Below are positions 1-11,285 of a DNA stretch of 64,000 bases, piece by piece. The notes beneath the pieces are model-generated. The model was not told the DNA's origin, made no database searches, and saw only the letters and a list, made by a program, of their open reading frames with translations. The DNA lies in contig NBBA01000005.1 in the NCBI GenBank assembly GCA_002794785.1, positions 1,178,001-1,242,000 on the forward strand, given 5' to 3'. The DNA comes from Coniferiporia sulphurascens (Eukaryota > Basidiomycota > Agaricomycetes > Hymenochaetales > Hymenochaetaceae). Position numbers and translations under genes: made by a program. Positions within the stretch are counted from its first letter, which is position 1. Every line of letters starts with the position of its first letter.

Positions 1-796
1 ATCGAAGTAAGTCTTCAACGGAACCTAATAGTACAAGAATAATCATTTCATGTGTCCCGTCGCGCGACGAAAATAGCTGACAGTGCGCGAAGATTCGCAG
101 CCGCAGCCGTGCGAGCGGCTGGAGCTGCCGGCGCTCGAGCGAGTACACCTCGCTGGGGGGAACCCGCCGCACCCATTCACGACGCTCGACGCGCTCCTAT
201 CCGGCTGCCCGCGCCTCTCACACGTCCGCCTGTCCCAGCCGCTCATCGACGACGCGGCGGTGTCAGCGCTTGAGACAGCGCTCACGGACTCGAAGACCGG
301 CGAACCAGCTTCCGGCGGCTCCGAGCCGGACAGTACTAGTAGTAGCCGTAGTGACGACTTTGACAACGGTGACGGTGGCAGTACTGGTGGCGATGGCGAT
401 GTCGGTGGGCAGCCACTCGGGCTGCCGCCGCGTGAATCAAACTCAGCGAGCGCGCGTGGGGAGCCAGGCACGGCGGGTGGGCCCCCGGGAGCAGGCGGGC
501 CGCCGCACCCGCTCCCGCCGCGGAGGGCGCTCAGGCGGGTGGAGAGGTTCATCCTCGAACCGAGCGCGTTCATGCTCACGGGCACGCCGGCGGGCGGAGG
601 GCTAGGTGCGGGTGCGGATGCGGATGCGCCTGGGCGCTTGGAACGCCTCGCTGCGCACGTGCAGGCGCTCGAGCTGGTGGTGCGCAGGCCGCCTGTGGGC
701 GGGAAGCGCGGCGATCGCTACGCGTTGGATGACGCGTTGCAGGACTGGTGTGAGCGCATTGAGGGCGGGGCGGGGTGTTGGAGGTCCGGGTATTAA
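1..796 (+). CDS. Probable F-box/LRR-type protein, C-terminal part (cut by window edge)
   Basis: The window opens inside a gene. Positions 1-6 look like the end of an exon, followed by a GTAAGT donor at 7 and an acceptor CTGACAG ending at 83. An open frame then runs to the TAA at 794-796. The protein contains a leucine-rich segment (LSGCPRLSHVRLSQPL), the kind of unit seen at the end of many agaricomycete F-box proteins. A long low-complexity Gly/Pro/Ser linker follows, then a short conserved-looking tail (LDDALQDWCERI). No F-box is visible because the N-terminus is missing. The family assignment rests on the style of the leucine-rich unit and is an inference; it could be another repeat-rich protein. 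High GC and a biased third position support real coding sequence. Confidence 0.42.
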
Positions 797-3700
797 AGGC
801 TAAGATATATATGCAGGCAGTAGTAGTAGTGTTTAGTGTGTGCCGCTCTCGGTAATATATTTTGAGGACAGGGGGCGACCCTTCTATTTCGTTCTCGCTT
901 TCCCTTGACGGTGTGTACTTCCTGAGCAGGAAAGAGGGATTTGTTTAAAACATGATATTCAATATTTGTTCCGCGTTCGCATGTCAAAAATAGACGCGTT
1001 GTAGATGATGCACATGCACAGGCAAACACGAGGTGTATATTTAGTGGAGTATACAATGCACCTAGAACATACTTGGGTTCGGCGCTGGTGGTGCGGGCTA
1101 CCACTCTTGATGTAATCGTCGATCCCGCTCGAAGAACATAGTAGGACAAGCCGCCGGTCATCGACCAGGCTTAATTCCGGCGTGACGGAGCCACCCGTAT
1201 GTATTTTCGACGTCAATGTTGAGCGTGAAAAGAAGCCCGAGGCGAATCAGCATGTAACTCTGAGGCTGCCGTGCGGCGTCACAGTTCTTGAGGCTAATCG
1301 GTAGAGACCTGTGTTCTGGGCAGACGAGTTGTTCAGAACAAAGACAGACGGAATGCACATGTGCAGAGATCATTACATGTCTTCCGAAGATGGACCGCGA
1401 CCCGCGGTCCGTAGAACGACCGGGCACTTCCCTTCGCTTCGTAGGATAGGCAGTCCAATCCCGTCATTAATTACCTGCACCCCGCGTCATATCGGGATCA
1501 ATCATGCTCGTGACGACGCCTATCCATACGATCAATACAAAACCGCAGACCACGACTCGAGGAAAGAGGGGAAGAATTGGGATAGAAAGGGATATAATAG
1601 AACCGGAACAGGCCCGATATCCGTACCAGATGCAGTGCTCAGTCGGTCGGTCGGTCGGTCGAGACTCGAGAACACGGACCAAAAAAAGAAAGCGCGTATC
1701 CTTTGCCAGGAAGACGAAGAGGAGCAGGGTACGCAAGTTCCTTTCTGAGCTAGAACGTTGGGAGGGGCACAGGCGCAAGAACTTCGGGGAGCACGAGCCC
1801 GCCGGCAAGAGAAAGCGTATCGCGGAAACCTGGAAGGAACGAAGGTGCTCAGATAGCGCCTGAACCGGCGTATATGCTATGCCCTGAGTTGCGGGTGCGC
1901 ATCGCAGATTGGCCCGGGTGAGGAGAGGGCAGACCCGGGTGAGCAAAAGGGGTTTGCGAGATCGAAGGCGGGGAAAGGACTCGGGACCGGTTTAATGTGG
2001 CTGGAAGTTCGCGAGTGAGCTGTCCATCGATCGGGCCAGCGTTCAGGTTCATTGAAGGGAGGAAGAGGTAGATAGGATTATGCGCTTGGTGGGGGGTGGT
2101 CAAAGCGTTGTGGCCTGTAGTAGGCCTTGGGATGTTTGAGACTATGGGAGGAATTGCTATGTTTGCACATGATTTTGCGCCTCAGCAATGGTCCGCAAGC
2201 ACACCCGGGGTCCTGATATCATGCGCAGTTACCAGGTTCACCCCAATGTGCGGGAGGCACAGACATTAATACACAGGAGAGAGTGTTTGACTTCTGAAAG
2301 CGACTGTGCGAGATCGATAGTAGCCCGTCGTGAGAAGAAACGTGGGCAAGGCATGTTTTGAAGCAAATACGGGACGCGCAGAGACCGAACGTAGCCACTA
2401 GTTCCACCGCGAAAGCAGGACAAGCGGGAGGAGGAATCACAGGGGCGAATAGGCGAGCTCGGAAGAAGCCAGATGGGCGTGCAGAGATGGGTTGTGGACA
2501 ACATGCGCGGACGTACTGGCAGGATCGATACGGAGAGAAGTCCCGGTCTAAGTTAAGCTCTAGGTGACGAGTCGCCGCTGCGTCGCACTCTTGGTACCAT
2601 ATCGACAAGTGAACTGGGCCAGGCCCGTGCTGAGGAAAGGTCTTGAATCGCCGCAGAACATCGGACTCTGCTGGCGGAAGAAATGAAACGTCTGCTAAAA
2701 TGCGGTGGTGAGTGCGAAGCGGAGATTGGGGACGCCGGGATCGGGAGCACCGGACCGAGATTGCTCACGGGAGAAGAAGGGAAGCACGGGCGAGCGGTTG
2801 CTTCGATGCACACGCAGCAGTATTAATCGTGAATCACGTAGTATGCGTAGTAATCCCCGTGCCACGCCCGGTGTTAATACTACTTAACATTTGGTAGACG
2901 TTAATATTAATCTGATAGCTTAGAGCGGAGGCCTAGGACGGACCTACGTATACACAGTTCCCTTTTCGGGAAATTAAGCTACGGAAGCGGTCGGGCAAGG
3001 ATCACGCGCGCTCGGAAAAGCACCGTCGAACAAGCCGCTAGCGCTATTAGACAATTTAGAACAATAAAGTTTGTGCACAAAGGATGCGGTGACATCATAC
3101 GAGACTTTGGACGCTGCCATCATTTGTCTTTATATCTACGCGGCGATCATGGCCACCATGAGCAGCACCTGCTACAGCATCCAACTGTTTTTACTGTTCA
3201 TCCACCGGGCATCCCATTTAAAGCGTTTGTTTCAGATAATGTTTCAGATAATCGAGGCATCGTCGGTGTAGGAAGTCATGCATACAAATCATCAGGCCAA
3301 CTCGTTGTTTTTCTTTCTCCGATTAGAACAATCCGATGAGCAAGGCAGAGAGACAACTACTTTGTGCGACCAGTCGACCGCAGGTGGAAGCCAACATTCC
3401 ATGGGGGAAGAATTCGCCGAGGGGCAAGTGGGTCCGCGGGGCGAGGTTAATGTGGGCGGACGTGGGTGCGGTGTTTGCAGCTTTGTGCAGGGTAACGGGC
3501 CGTAGACGGGGAATATTGATGGACGGACTCAATCGAAGAATAATCGATGGACATGAGAGGTTCAGATCTGGTTCACCGGAGAGTTAAGACAGAAGATTCA
3601 GTGTACGTACGGATGGTACCGTGACAGACCATCGGACGGGGGCACGGGGACAGGTCGGGAGAGTGTGGGGGAGTCGAGGCGAGAGCAGCATGCTAGCCTG

Positions 3701-4023
3701 GGTATGTTATTCGGTGGACAGTGATTGATAAGCGCCTTGAAGAAGGAAAATAGATAAAAGAAAAAGGAGAAAAAGCGGGAGTAGCCGAGAGGTGCCTGGG
3801 AAATGGGGTATCATTACAACAAGCGGCAGGTGGAGACACTTCGGAAGGCTTCTTGCAGCGCGGAGCTCTGGGCCGTAAGGAATGACGCGATGGCGGGGTG
3901 TCTGGGGACCTGTGCTGGTCCGGTGTTCGGCAATCGGAGCTTGAAAAGAGGGAAAAGCAGCTACGTCAGAATCGTCACTCGATGCTTGTATCCGCCCCTC
4001 ATCATCTCTCTCTGCGCTTTCCG
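797..4023. other. 3.2 kb stretch without a convincing gene; upstream region of the bZIP gene
   Basis: ORFs on both strands are short, overlap each other and show no recognisable domain. Nothing here supports a gene. The last 80 bases are C/T-rich, as in basidiomycete core promoters, and short open frames at 3,803-4,102 cross the likely start of the downstream bZIP gene. The stretch is probably its promoter and long 5' leader, possibly with upstream ORFs, plus the 3' flank of the first gene. Confidence 0.5.
1643..1661. repeat. (GGTC)n tetranucleotide microsatellite
   Basis: About five uninterrupted copies of a TCGG/GGTC unit lie in the gene-free stretch. Confidence 0.85.
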
Positions 4024-6206
4024 ATGGCTGTCCTTTCTCCTCACACGTCTCCCGCCCATTCGCACAGGCCGCCCCCCCGCTCATCGGCCGACGCCGACGT
4101 AGACCAAGATCAACCCGCCGATACCGACGTCTATGCCCGCCCTCTCTCGCCCGTAAAACATCACCCCGACGGCTCTCATCCTGGCGCCCGTCCACCCCTC
4201 CGCAATAACCTCGACCTCGAGCCAAATCCCTTTGAACAGTCCTTCTCCGTCACCTCCAACTCACCTCCCACCCTCTCCTCCATACGCAACGATAGCGCGT
4301 CTCGCGTCCCCTCAGACAAAAGGTCCTCTTCCACCGCGTCCTCCACAACTCATGGCTCCGCCCATTCGCGCAAAACCTCTCTTAACAATGTTTCCAACGC
4401 CTCAAACTCTGACGCACACAAGCCCATCCTCCCCCCGCTTGCCTCAATAACCTCGCCATCGGATCCCAGCTATGCTTGGTCTTTCTCAGCTGCAGGGCTG
4501 ACCAATTCGCTCCGCTCGGGGCCACTTTCACCCGCCATGCTTGCCGGCCCTCAGACGCAGCCCCCTGTCTCTGTCGCACAACCCGCCTCCTCTGTTGCTG
4601 CTCTTGCCGCCAGCGCCGCCTCTGTACACCCCCCACTATTTGGGTTCGATGCGACCGGCACGTTCCGCACGGGCCTCACCCCTTCTACAGGCTTGACTCC
4701 GCTCGTTGGCGGCCCTGTTTCTTTTCCTCCTCCCTCTCCCAACACTGCAGCGTTCCTCGCAATGGTCAACTCGGGATCTGCAGTCAACTCCGCGGCGGCG
4801 ACCATTACGCCGAACACACTAAATGCACTCACCGGTGTCCTCCAGCAGCATACAGCGTCTCAACAACAGCAGGCAAATGCCAATGGCTCAGGTGTCACCA
4901 ATTCGTCGTCAAACACAGCTCAACAGGCGACATCACTTGCCCCATCGCAGATGAATGTCAATGGATATTCTAGCAACTCTTCAGCAACCCATCGGTATGC
5001 TCTTGCCAATGCGTATACAACGGCGCACTCACAATCCGACAACAGCAATGATGTGAACTACGAAAACTCGGCGAGTGCAGCCAACCACGCGGCCAATGGG
5101 CTGTTTCTTCTTTCGCAGGCGCACCAGGAGCTGACTAAACGTGAGGAGGCGCAAAAGCAGAGCATGGCGCAGTCCAGCACGAACGGAATTACGAACGGAG
5201 TAGGGACACATGACGTGGACCAGTCCGGAGCAAAGCGCGGGTCAAAGCGCAAAAATGACAACGCAAGTGTGTCGTCGGGAACGTCCACAAAGGCTGTCAA
5301 TACGAAGCGCACGCGGGCGACTTCTTCCACTGCCGCGAATACGCGCGGATCAGGTACTCGGCGGGGTAGCACTGCTGCATCGAGCACTCATGATTTCGAT
5401 GACGATATGATGGACGAAGACGATGATTCTGAAGATGATGGAGCACAGCAATCTTTGCAGTCTTCTAGCGGTAACAAAGGTGGACAGAAGAAGTTCGAGA
5501 CTGAGGAGGAGAAGCGAAAGAATTTCTTAGAGCGGAATCGACAGGGTAAGTACCGCATACATCTACATTCCAGGCTTAAGGTAACTTATAAGCAAATGAT
5601 CTAGCCGCATTGAAGTGTCGTCAGCGCAAAAAGGCTTGGCTCGCGCAATTACAGGCTAAAGTTGAATTTTTGCAGAATGAGAACGAGCGGCTCACAAATG
5701 CGCTTGTTTCCTCACGTGAAGAGATTTCTCGTCTTTCTCAGCTTGTTGGAGGTGCAGGCGTTGGACTCCCCATGAATGCTTCGGGGATGGGTGTAGGTGT
5801 ACCTATTAATGGAATGGGAATGGGTGCAGTCCAACAGCCGCAACAGGTCCATTCCGCACACCATGCATCATATATGGTACATCAGCAGCCTCATCATCCT
5901 GTGTCTGTACCAGTCAACCTTACGCAAGGTTCCTCGGCTCCGTCCCCGCCCTTGGCGAACAAGGGTACGCCGCTCCAACAACACCAGCAGCCTCAGCAGC
6001 AGTCTCCTCATAGTCCTGCAAGCGAGGGGCGAAGTAGTCGGAGCAGCGTACGTGATGTACGTGATGCGCGCGATTATAATAGTGGACGCGACGCGAGCAA
6101 TGGTCGCGACTACGTTCGCGACGTCAGGGAGAGGGAGATGAACGGACACATGCATGGACATGTACCGCAAGTGGTCGCCGTAAACGGGCGCGGTTACGGA
6201 TATTGA
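4024..6206 (+). CDS. atf1: Atf1/CREB-type bZIP transcription factor
   Basis: A nuclear DNA-binding protein of the ATF/CREB class. In fungi Atf1 acts below the Hog1/Sty1 stress MAP kinase. The N-terminus carries the motif LEPNPFEQSF and then LPPLASITSPSD with YAWSFSAAG, which match the osmotic-stress (HRA) region of Aft1/Atf1 proteins. A long Ser/Ala/Gln/Asn-rich middle follows, then an acidic patch (DDDMMDEDDDSEDD). The basic region is split by one intron at 5,546-5,604. Splicing gives FLERNRQAALKCRQRKKAW, the classic NRxAAxxCRxRK signature, followed by a leucine zipper. The C-terminus is Gln/His-rich and then Arg-Asp-rich (RDVRDARDY). The start was set at 4,024 because the residues upstream look non-conserved; an in-frame ATG at 3,898 is the alternative. 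A 3.2 kb gene-free region lies upstream. Confidence 0.93.
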
Positions 6207-8113
6207 GGAGGCATGTGTTCGGTGGAAGCGGGGAGTGAGGAGGCGGGCGCCTTGGTGCCGTGCATTGCTTTTCGCATTGAAGGTCAACATTTTTCACAGC
6301 TCGTGGCGCGATGAAGATGATGCGAGTTGGGGTTGATCTTGTGAACGCGGGAGATCTTGAACAGACGACCAGTTTGCAGTGTTCTGGTTTACTTTTTCCG
6401 GACGGCGTCCTCGTCATGGTTTGGTTGGATGCGTGCACCTCACAAAACGTGAGCTTGGAGAAGGTTTGGGTTTATTATCCACATACTTCGTCCGACCGTG
6501 CCCTCCACATACAGGCCGGCGTCGGTTTCAAGAGCGCGAAGTCAGGCATCCGCCGATCTATGTAGATCCCTCGAAGCCTATCCGAGGTTTGCAGCTTCGC
6601 CTCAGATCTTCCGGATAATTGAACGCTCAATCGCACCTCGGCTCGGTGCACACGATTTCGTCTTTGCGTCAAAAAGCTTATAGACGTTTTACGCAGCTGC
6701 AGGACGCATGGCAAGTGTGTCTGTATGGAAGATGACGCTGTTCGCTTGCTCGCCCGTCTCCCCCTTGCTCCCTGATTTTCCTGGCCTAATACCGTACATT
6801 CACTTTTTACACCCCCAGTCAAAATTCGTTCCGACTAATGCACATACTCATCAAAATTAGTGCCATCGATTGTCCTATACACGAAATGCTCTGACATGTA
6901 TGCTTCTCCAATTCCTCCCTTCTCTGTTGTTTTCATGATCTTTCCCTTTTCCTCAATTTGCTTTTCTACTTTTTTCTCTGTGCTTTCTTCTCTCGTTGTA
7001 ACATTTGGCTTCCGTGCACGATAAGCGACGGCGGCAGCTCCAGACTTGCTGTTGTCGCTATTCACGACGCTTGCTGTATTCTTATTAACCTTCTATACTC
7101 AAATTCAGTATGGTTCACCCGAGTCACAATACACGCAATGTTTTCAGATTCCTTTTAATGACGTAGAAATGCTGTTGTACTAGTACAGAGGCGTCAATGA
7201 GAAAATTACAAGATGCTTTTGATTATGCTGAGGACGGAGGGCATTCAACGGTAGTTGGGATGAGGGGCTGAGGGGAACTTTGTTGAGTTTCAGCCTTGTG
7301 AGGTCACGAGAGGTGTTCGGGGTAACCTGGGAAGTTGAGGCGATAAGCAAGGGGTAGCCGGGACGAGCACTTGGAACTTGGTCGCGACGGGCATGTACAG
7401 GCAGGCAGGATGCAGGATCAGTACCGCAGGGCTGGACGAAACAGGGTTGGGAGGGCGCCGGAGAACGCGGATAGTACATTAAGACGTACACGGGGTGTGT
7501 GTATGTAAGGACGATACATGAAAGATATCGAAGAGACTCTGCATGTGCCCCGGGGGGAAGGGGGTTGCGAATGAATGAACGAACGAACGAACGAACGAAT
7601 GAGACCCAGACTCGTATCGCACGCGAGGGAATCAGGATAGAGGACGGTTCTGAGGTTCCAAGCTACAGCGAGGGAATCACGGAGTCTGGATCACGGCCGG
7701 GCACATGACTGGCGGACTCACTTCATACAATGTGCTGGACGCCGCGGGCAACTCGGAGCGACGGAGCGATGAGCCGGAGAGTCGCCTCCCACAGCGGCGG
7801 GATGCGCGTTGGCACACGTCGCGGACTCGCCGCCCTGTCTGGGATAACACACACTTGCGGGCGCAGGGTCAGCTGACAGACGGCCGAGACTTCCGAACGG
7901 GGCGGCGTTAGACGTTTGACGTGCGACCTCTGTGTGGCCAACCTTGCACACGTGAACTGCCTTCCTCGGGGTCTGCACACTTCAATCAATTGCTATCTTT
8001 AATTCACTCACTCGCCGCCGACGGTCCCGACCTTCCGAAATCGGTAGGCTAGAACTCCAGTTTCCCCCCCTACATCCATCACCCTCGAAATCCTTTCGAG
8101 GCATATCAAGCCC
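6207..8113. other. 1.9 kb intergenic stretch, no supported gene
   Basis: Only short ORFs overlapping on opposite strands are present, with no domain or splice chain that I can follow. The first few hundred bases are likely the 3' UTR of the bZIP gene. A GAAC microsatellite lies within. Confidence 0.5.
7569..7603. repeat. (GAAC/GAAT)n tetranucleotide microsatellite
   Basis: About eight near-perfect tandem copies of GAAC with flanking GAAT variants, in intergenic DNA. Confidence 0.9.
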
Positions 8114-8521
8114 TTAAAAAGCGCGTTCGAGTGATAAAGCCTCGATTTGGCAAAGTAGTCCAGGCCCCAGCTCGTTTTCCAAAACTCTACGCAAGTTAGG
8201 ACAGGAGGCCTCGAACCAAGCTCCAAACAAGTACTCACGAGGCTCGATGCGAGTCAAATCGGTCTTCGGAAGAGGGTACCCAAGGCTCTCCCTTGCCACT
8301 CCGATACGTATGGGCCTGACCAATACGAACTTGGATTTCAGAAAAAGATAATAAGAATGCATGATTGCTTGATTCCGCACAGTCGCCATCGACGATACAT
8401 ATTCATTGGTGTCCAGTCCATCCAAATATACCTCCGGACATCTTCGCGCCGTCATAGTAGAGACCGGCGGAATAAGGAGAGCGGTTTCACGGATAAGTAT
8501 GGACTCGAGTTGCCTAAACAC
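8114..8521 (-). CDS. Hypothetical protein fragment (135 codons)
   Basis: An open frame of 135 codons with reasonable codon use, containing segments such as ARRCPEVYLDGLDTNEYV and PNLRRVLENELGPGLL. No family is recognised. Just upstream (8,522-8,600) there is a plausible minus-strand intron, donor GTAAGG and acceptor CCCTAG. This may therefore be the last exon of a longer minus-strand gene rather than a free-standing one, but I could not join it in frame to the coiled-coil gene ending at 8,602. It could be a decayed or chance ORF. Confidence 0.3.
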   Translation of the reverse strand: MFRQLESILIRETALLIPPVSTMTARRCPEVYLDGLDTNEYVSSMATVRNQAIMHSYYLFLKSKFVLVRPIRIGVARESLGYPLPKTDLTRIEPREYLFGAWFEASCPNLRRVLENELGPGLLCQIEALSLERAF

Positions 8522-8601
8522 AATGCACCTAGGGTAATAGCCATTAGCTAGACCCGTCGCTTGAAATTCCGGAGGTCCTTACCCCCATCGGTGCCCGTAG
8601 A

Positions 8602-10471
8602 TCACAAGCGAGATTCCAAATGTGTGAAAATGTTCACTCCATGAAAAACACTCGTGACGTCCAAGAGCGCATGTTCAGCCGCCAAGCGAGAAAGCCGTTC
8701 AGAGGACAGCATTTCTTCCGCCTCCCTCTGCTTTCCCTCAGAAATCCTTCGCATCTCCTCGGCAGTTTTCTGGGCCTGTTCAGCAACCCCCCTCGCCTCC
8801 AATGCAGACCATTTTGCATCAGCCAGTCGCGCATTTTCATCCATCAAGCTCCGCTCCGCGCTCCTGGCTTTCTTAAGGGCAACTTCAAGTTCTAGTGCAT
8901 ACTCCTTGGCTTTATCATATCCTTCTTGGACCTTCCGTAGAGCCCCTTGAGCTTTTTGCAACTCGGTTTGCCGTTCGTCTGCGGTTTCACGTTTCTTCTG
9001 TCTCTTCTGTTGCTGCCGAGATTTCTTCTCCGCGCTACTAGTACTCGGCTGTTTGCGTCCCTCCTTTGGGTCGCCACGTACCTTCTTTATCTGGTCTGAT
9101 CCTGATTGATGGATTTCTCGTCCATGAAACAGCATTTCACCTCCCTGCAACCAGCAAACAGTAACGTCAAAACACCGAGCCTCTTTGCGGTAGAAGTATG
9201 CTGATGCTCTCTAACCTCTGGTTTAGCCCGTTTTCCAATGGGGCCACGATTTTCATCACAGTCTAAAGCGGCGGCGGACCTCTTCAATGATGTAGGAGAC
9301 AACGTCACCGACGAGCTAGGTTGCGGAGGTTGCGGAGCCAAAGGGGAGTGGCCGTAAGAAGTTGATACACGCAATGGCTGCGCTGCTATTGGCGCCGCGA
9401 AATGACGAACCAAGTCCGGACGGGGAGGTAAAGAAGGATGTGGCAAGAAACCCTCCCGCGCATTGAAAGAAACGCCGTTCGATAGCTGTGGTGGATGGAG
9501 TGCAGATGCAGGTCGGGATTGGAACTCTGCGTTTGCAATTAAGGCGATTCTGGACGGATGAATCATTGGTCGGCCCTCGCTCGCCACGTGGTGGTTGGTG
9601 CCGTCCGTAGGGTGACCCTGCGTAATTGAGAATTCCGGTCCTCTATTGGGTGGATTGCTCGTTGTTTTTGGTACAGTCGAAGGACCAGCCTTTTGACTAC
9701 CATTACCGTTGACGGTCTTGTCTGAGCACCTTGCCAAACCCGTACGATCGGACCGCGAATGTACCAGTAGCAATGACTGACACTCACCTAAAAAAAGTAG
9801 TTCCGCCCGGCTTCTCAATATAAGATTGAAAGTTCTTCGCAGAAAGGGAAGCCGTGCAGCTAGGGCATTATGAGCAGACGCATAAGAAGCGGTTCTCCCG
9901 AACTCACTGCTGATGAAATGTTAGTGAAATCCTAAAACGAAAAAAAGTTCAGCCTGCAATCATAATACGGGAAGAGGATCGTCAACGAACACATTCCGAT
10001 CATCTAATCTAGCTAGAGTCGTATCCTTTGAAAGGAATGATAGAATATTTTTTGCTACATCATCCTGGATATCCGGTCAACATCTAGATGTTCAGGAAAT
10101 GGTGACTCGACCCATACACTTGTCGAATCCCAAAAAGTGAATATGCTGCCATCTCTAAGTCCGTATGCATTCTTCCAACTTAATGACAAACCCGTGCTTT
10201 TAAGACGATTCTTGATGTTGGCCCGAAATACCGTCCAATCCGCAGTGGGACCTTGCTCCCAGCGCGTCTTGATTGATATAGCGTATCTTGGCGAGATTGG
10301 CCTGTAATCGGCCTGAAGTGAGGCCACAGCATGTGCGGGTCGATGAGTTACCGTCGGCGAAACTAAGTGACTGCTCACTGATAGGGCCTCAGTGACAACC
10401 GGCTGGTCCATCCGAGTCGGCTTCCCGGCTGTTAAAACGATGAGCGATGCCCAGCACGCACGTAACGCCAC
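8602..10471 (-). CDS. Hypothetical protein with C-terminal coiled coil
   Basis: I do not recognise this family. The model joins three segments. The first, 10,471 to about 10,058, has an open frame with YRPISPRYAISIKTRWEQG and TDWTVF-like segments. A possible 135 bp intron (GTAGCA...CATCAG) leads into a second exon covering about 9,917-9,216. The join to a third exon, intron 9,145-9,215 (GTTAGA...TTGCAG), is well supported because it keeps the frame. Exon two is Pro/Ser-rich and ends in a basic, nuclear-signal-like patch (GKRAKPE). Exon three is a highly charged heptad-rich coiled coil of about 120 residues (ALELEVALKKARSAERS). The shape suggests a nuclear scaffold or regulator, which is inference only. 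The first exon may belong to a separate gene. Confidence 0.42.
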
Positions 10472-10540
10472 GCGACGGGCACGTACCGTCCAAGTGGTGA
10501 ATCTCGTATCTACTTCAGATCGCGTCCTAACCGTAGCTTC

Positions 10541-11210
10541 CTAGCTATCGTGACGGGGATCGCGGGACTTCGTGTGTCGATTAAAACGTTTCCGAATCCC
10601 CAGCGTATTCAAAGGTGGGCCAGAAAACGATGCGATATACAACCAAGCTGGAGATAGTACGAAAACAGCCAGGATGAGGGCGCTACCACCCGGCTGTGCC
10701 ATGTCCCCGGAATTGGTTGCAGGAGTCCCTCAAACGCCCACGACGGCGCCTTCTTGAACTTACGTGATAGCCCATCACCATCAGTTTCTGATAAGTAGTA
10801 CCGCCATAGACAATTGAATAAGAATTGTTCGTTCGAAGTAACTTGACCGCCTGGGTGGAACGCATATTTGAGCAAGGGATCCCAAAAGTTCGGAAGGCAT
10901 GGAAAGTGGGAGATCCTTACCAACATGGAGGATTTTCTCTCGGAGCCGCGTTCAAATAGTGCCCGACTTTCATGAACGTCGGATGTGGCCGTCGCTCGCC
11001 GTCCGATTTTACACTTATGTTCGGATGACTACTAAGTAGTATGGTCGGAGGAAGGTGGTGGCAGAAGTCAGACTTAAGGGAAAACATAGTAATACTTCTC
11101 ATCCGAGGACAACTCCGACTAATGTAGTACGTCAGCCGCTTTCTTTCAAAATGGCACGCTGTGTGGAAAAAATTCATGCAGACTTGTGGTTTAATATTCC
11201 TGCGATTCAC
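10541..11210 (-). CDS. Hypothetical protein with a C-terminal transmembrane helix
   Basis: No family is recognised. The C-terminal half is the better supported part: an exon ending TTYQKLMVMGYH at a GTAAGT donor near 10,767 joins in frame, after a CACAG acceptor, to PGGSALILAVFVLSPAWLY, one strong hydrophobic helix. A basic tail and a TAG at 10,541-10,543 follow. This is the geometry of a tail-anchored or C-terminally anchored membrane protein. The upstream exon (10,917-11,210) is open but its codon use is poor and its join near 10,925 is guesswork. The gene lies tandem with the DUF3445 gene, whose stop is 76 bp away, so the true start may be different. Confidence 0.33.
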
Positions 11211-11285
11211 GGACTCTGAGTAGCATCTAGTGTTCTAACTACATTCGATCGAGGTTTAATTGGGAAATTTACTCGATATCAGTGT

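Noticed and set aside
1311..1946. Overlapping ORFs of 119-159 codons on both strands upstream of the bZIP gene
   Set aside because: They overlap in opposite directions, have no recognisable domain, and contain the tetranucleotide repeat; none shows flanking splice logic.
4382..5387. ORFs antisense to the bZIP gene
   Set aside because: Shadow frames caused by Ser/Ala/Gln-rich, GC-biased coding sequence on the plus strand.
7569..7603. Tandem repeats as a possible CRISPR array
   Set aside because: A plain tetranucleotide microsatellite without spacers, in a eukaryotic genome.
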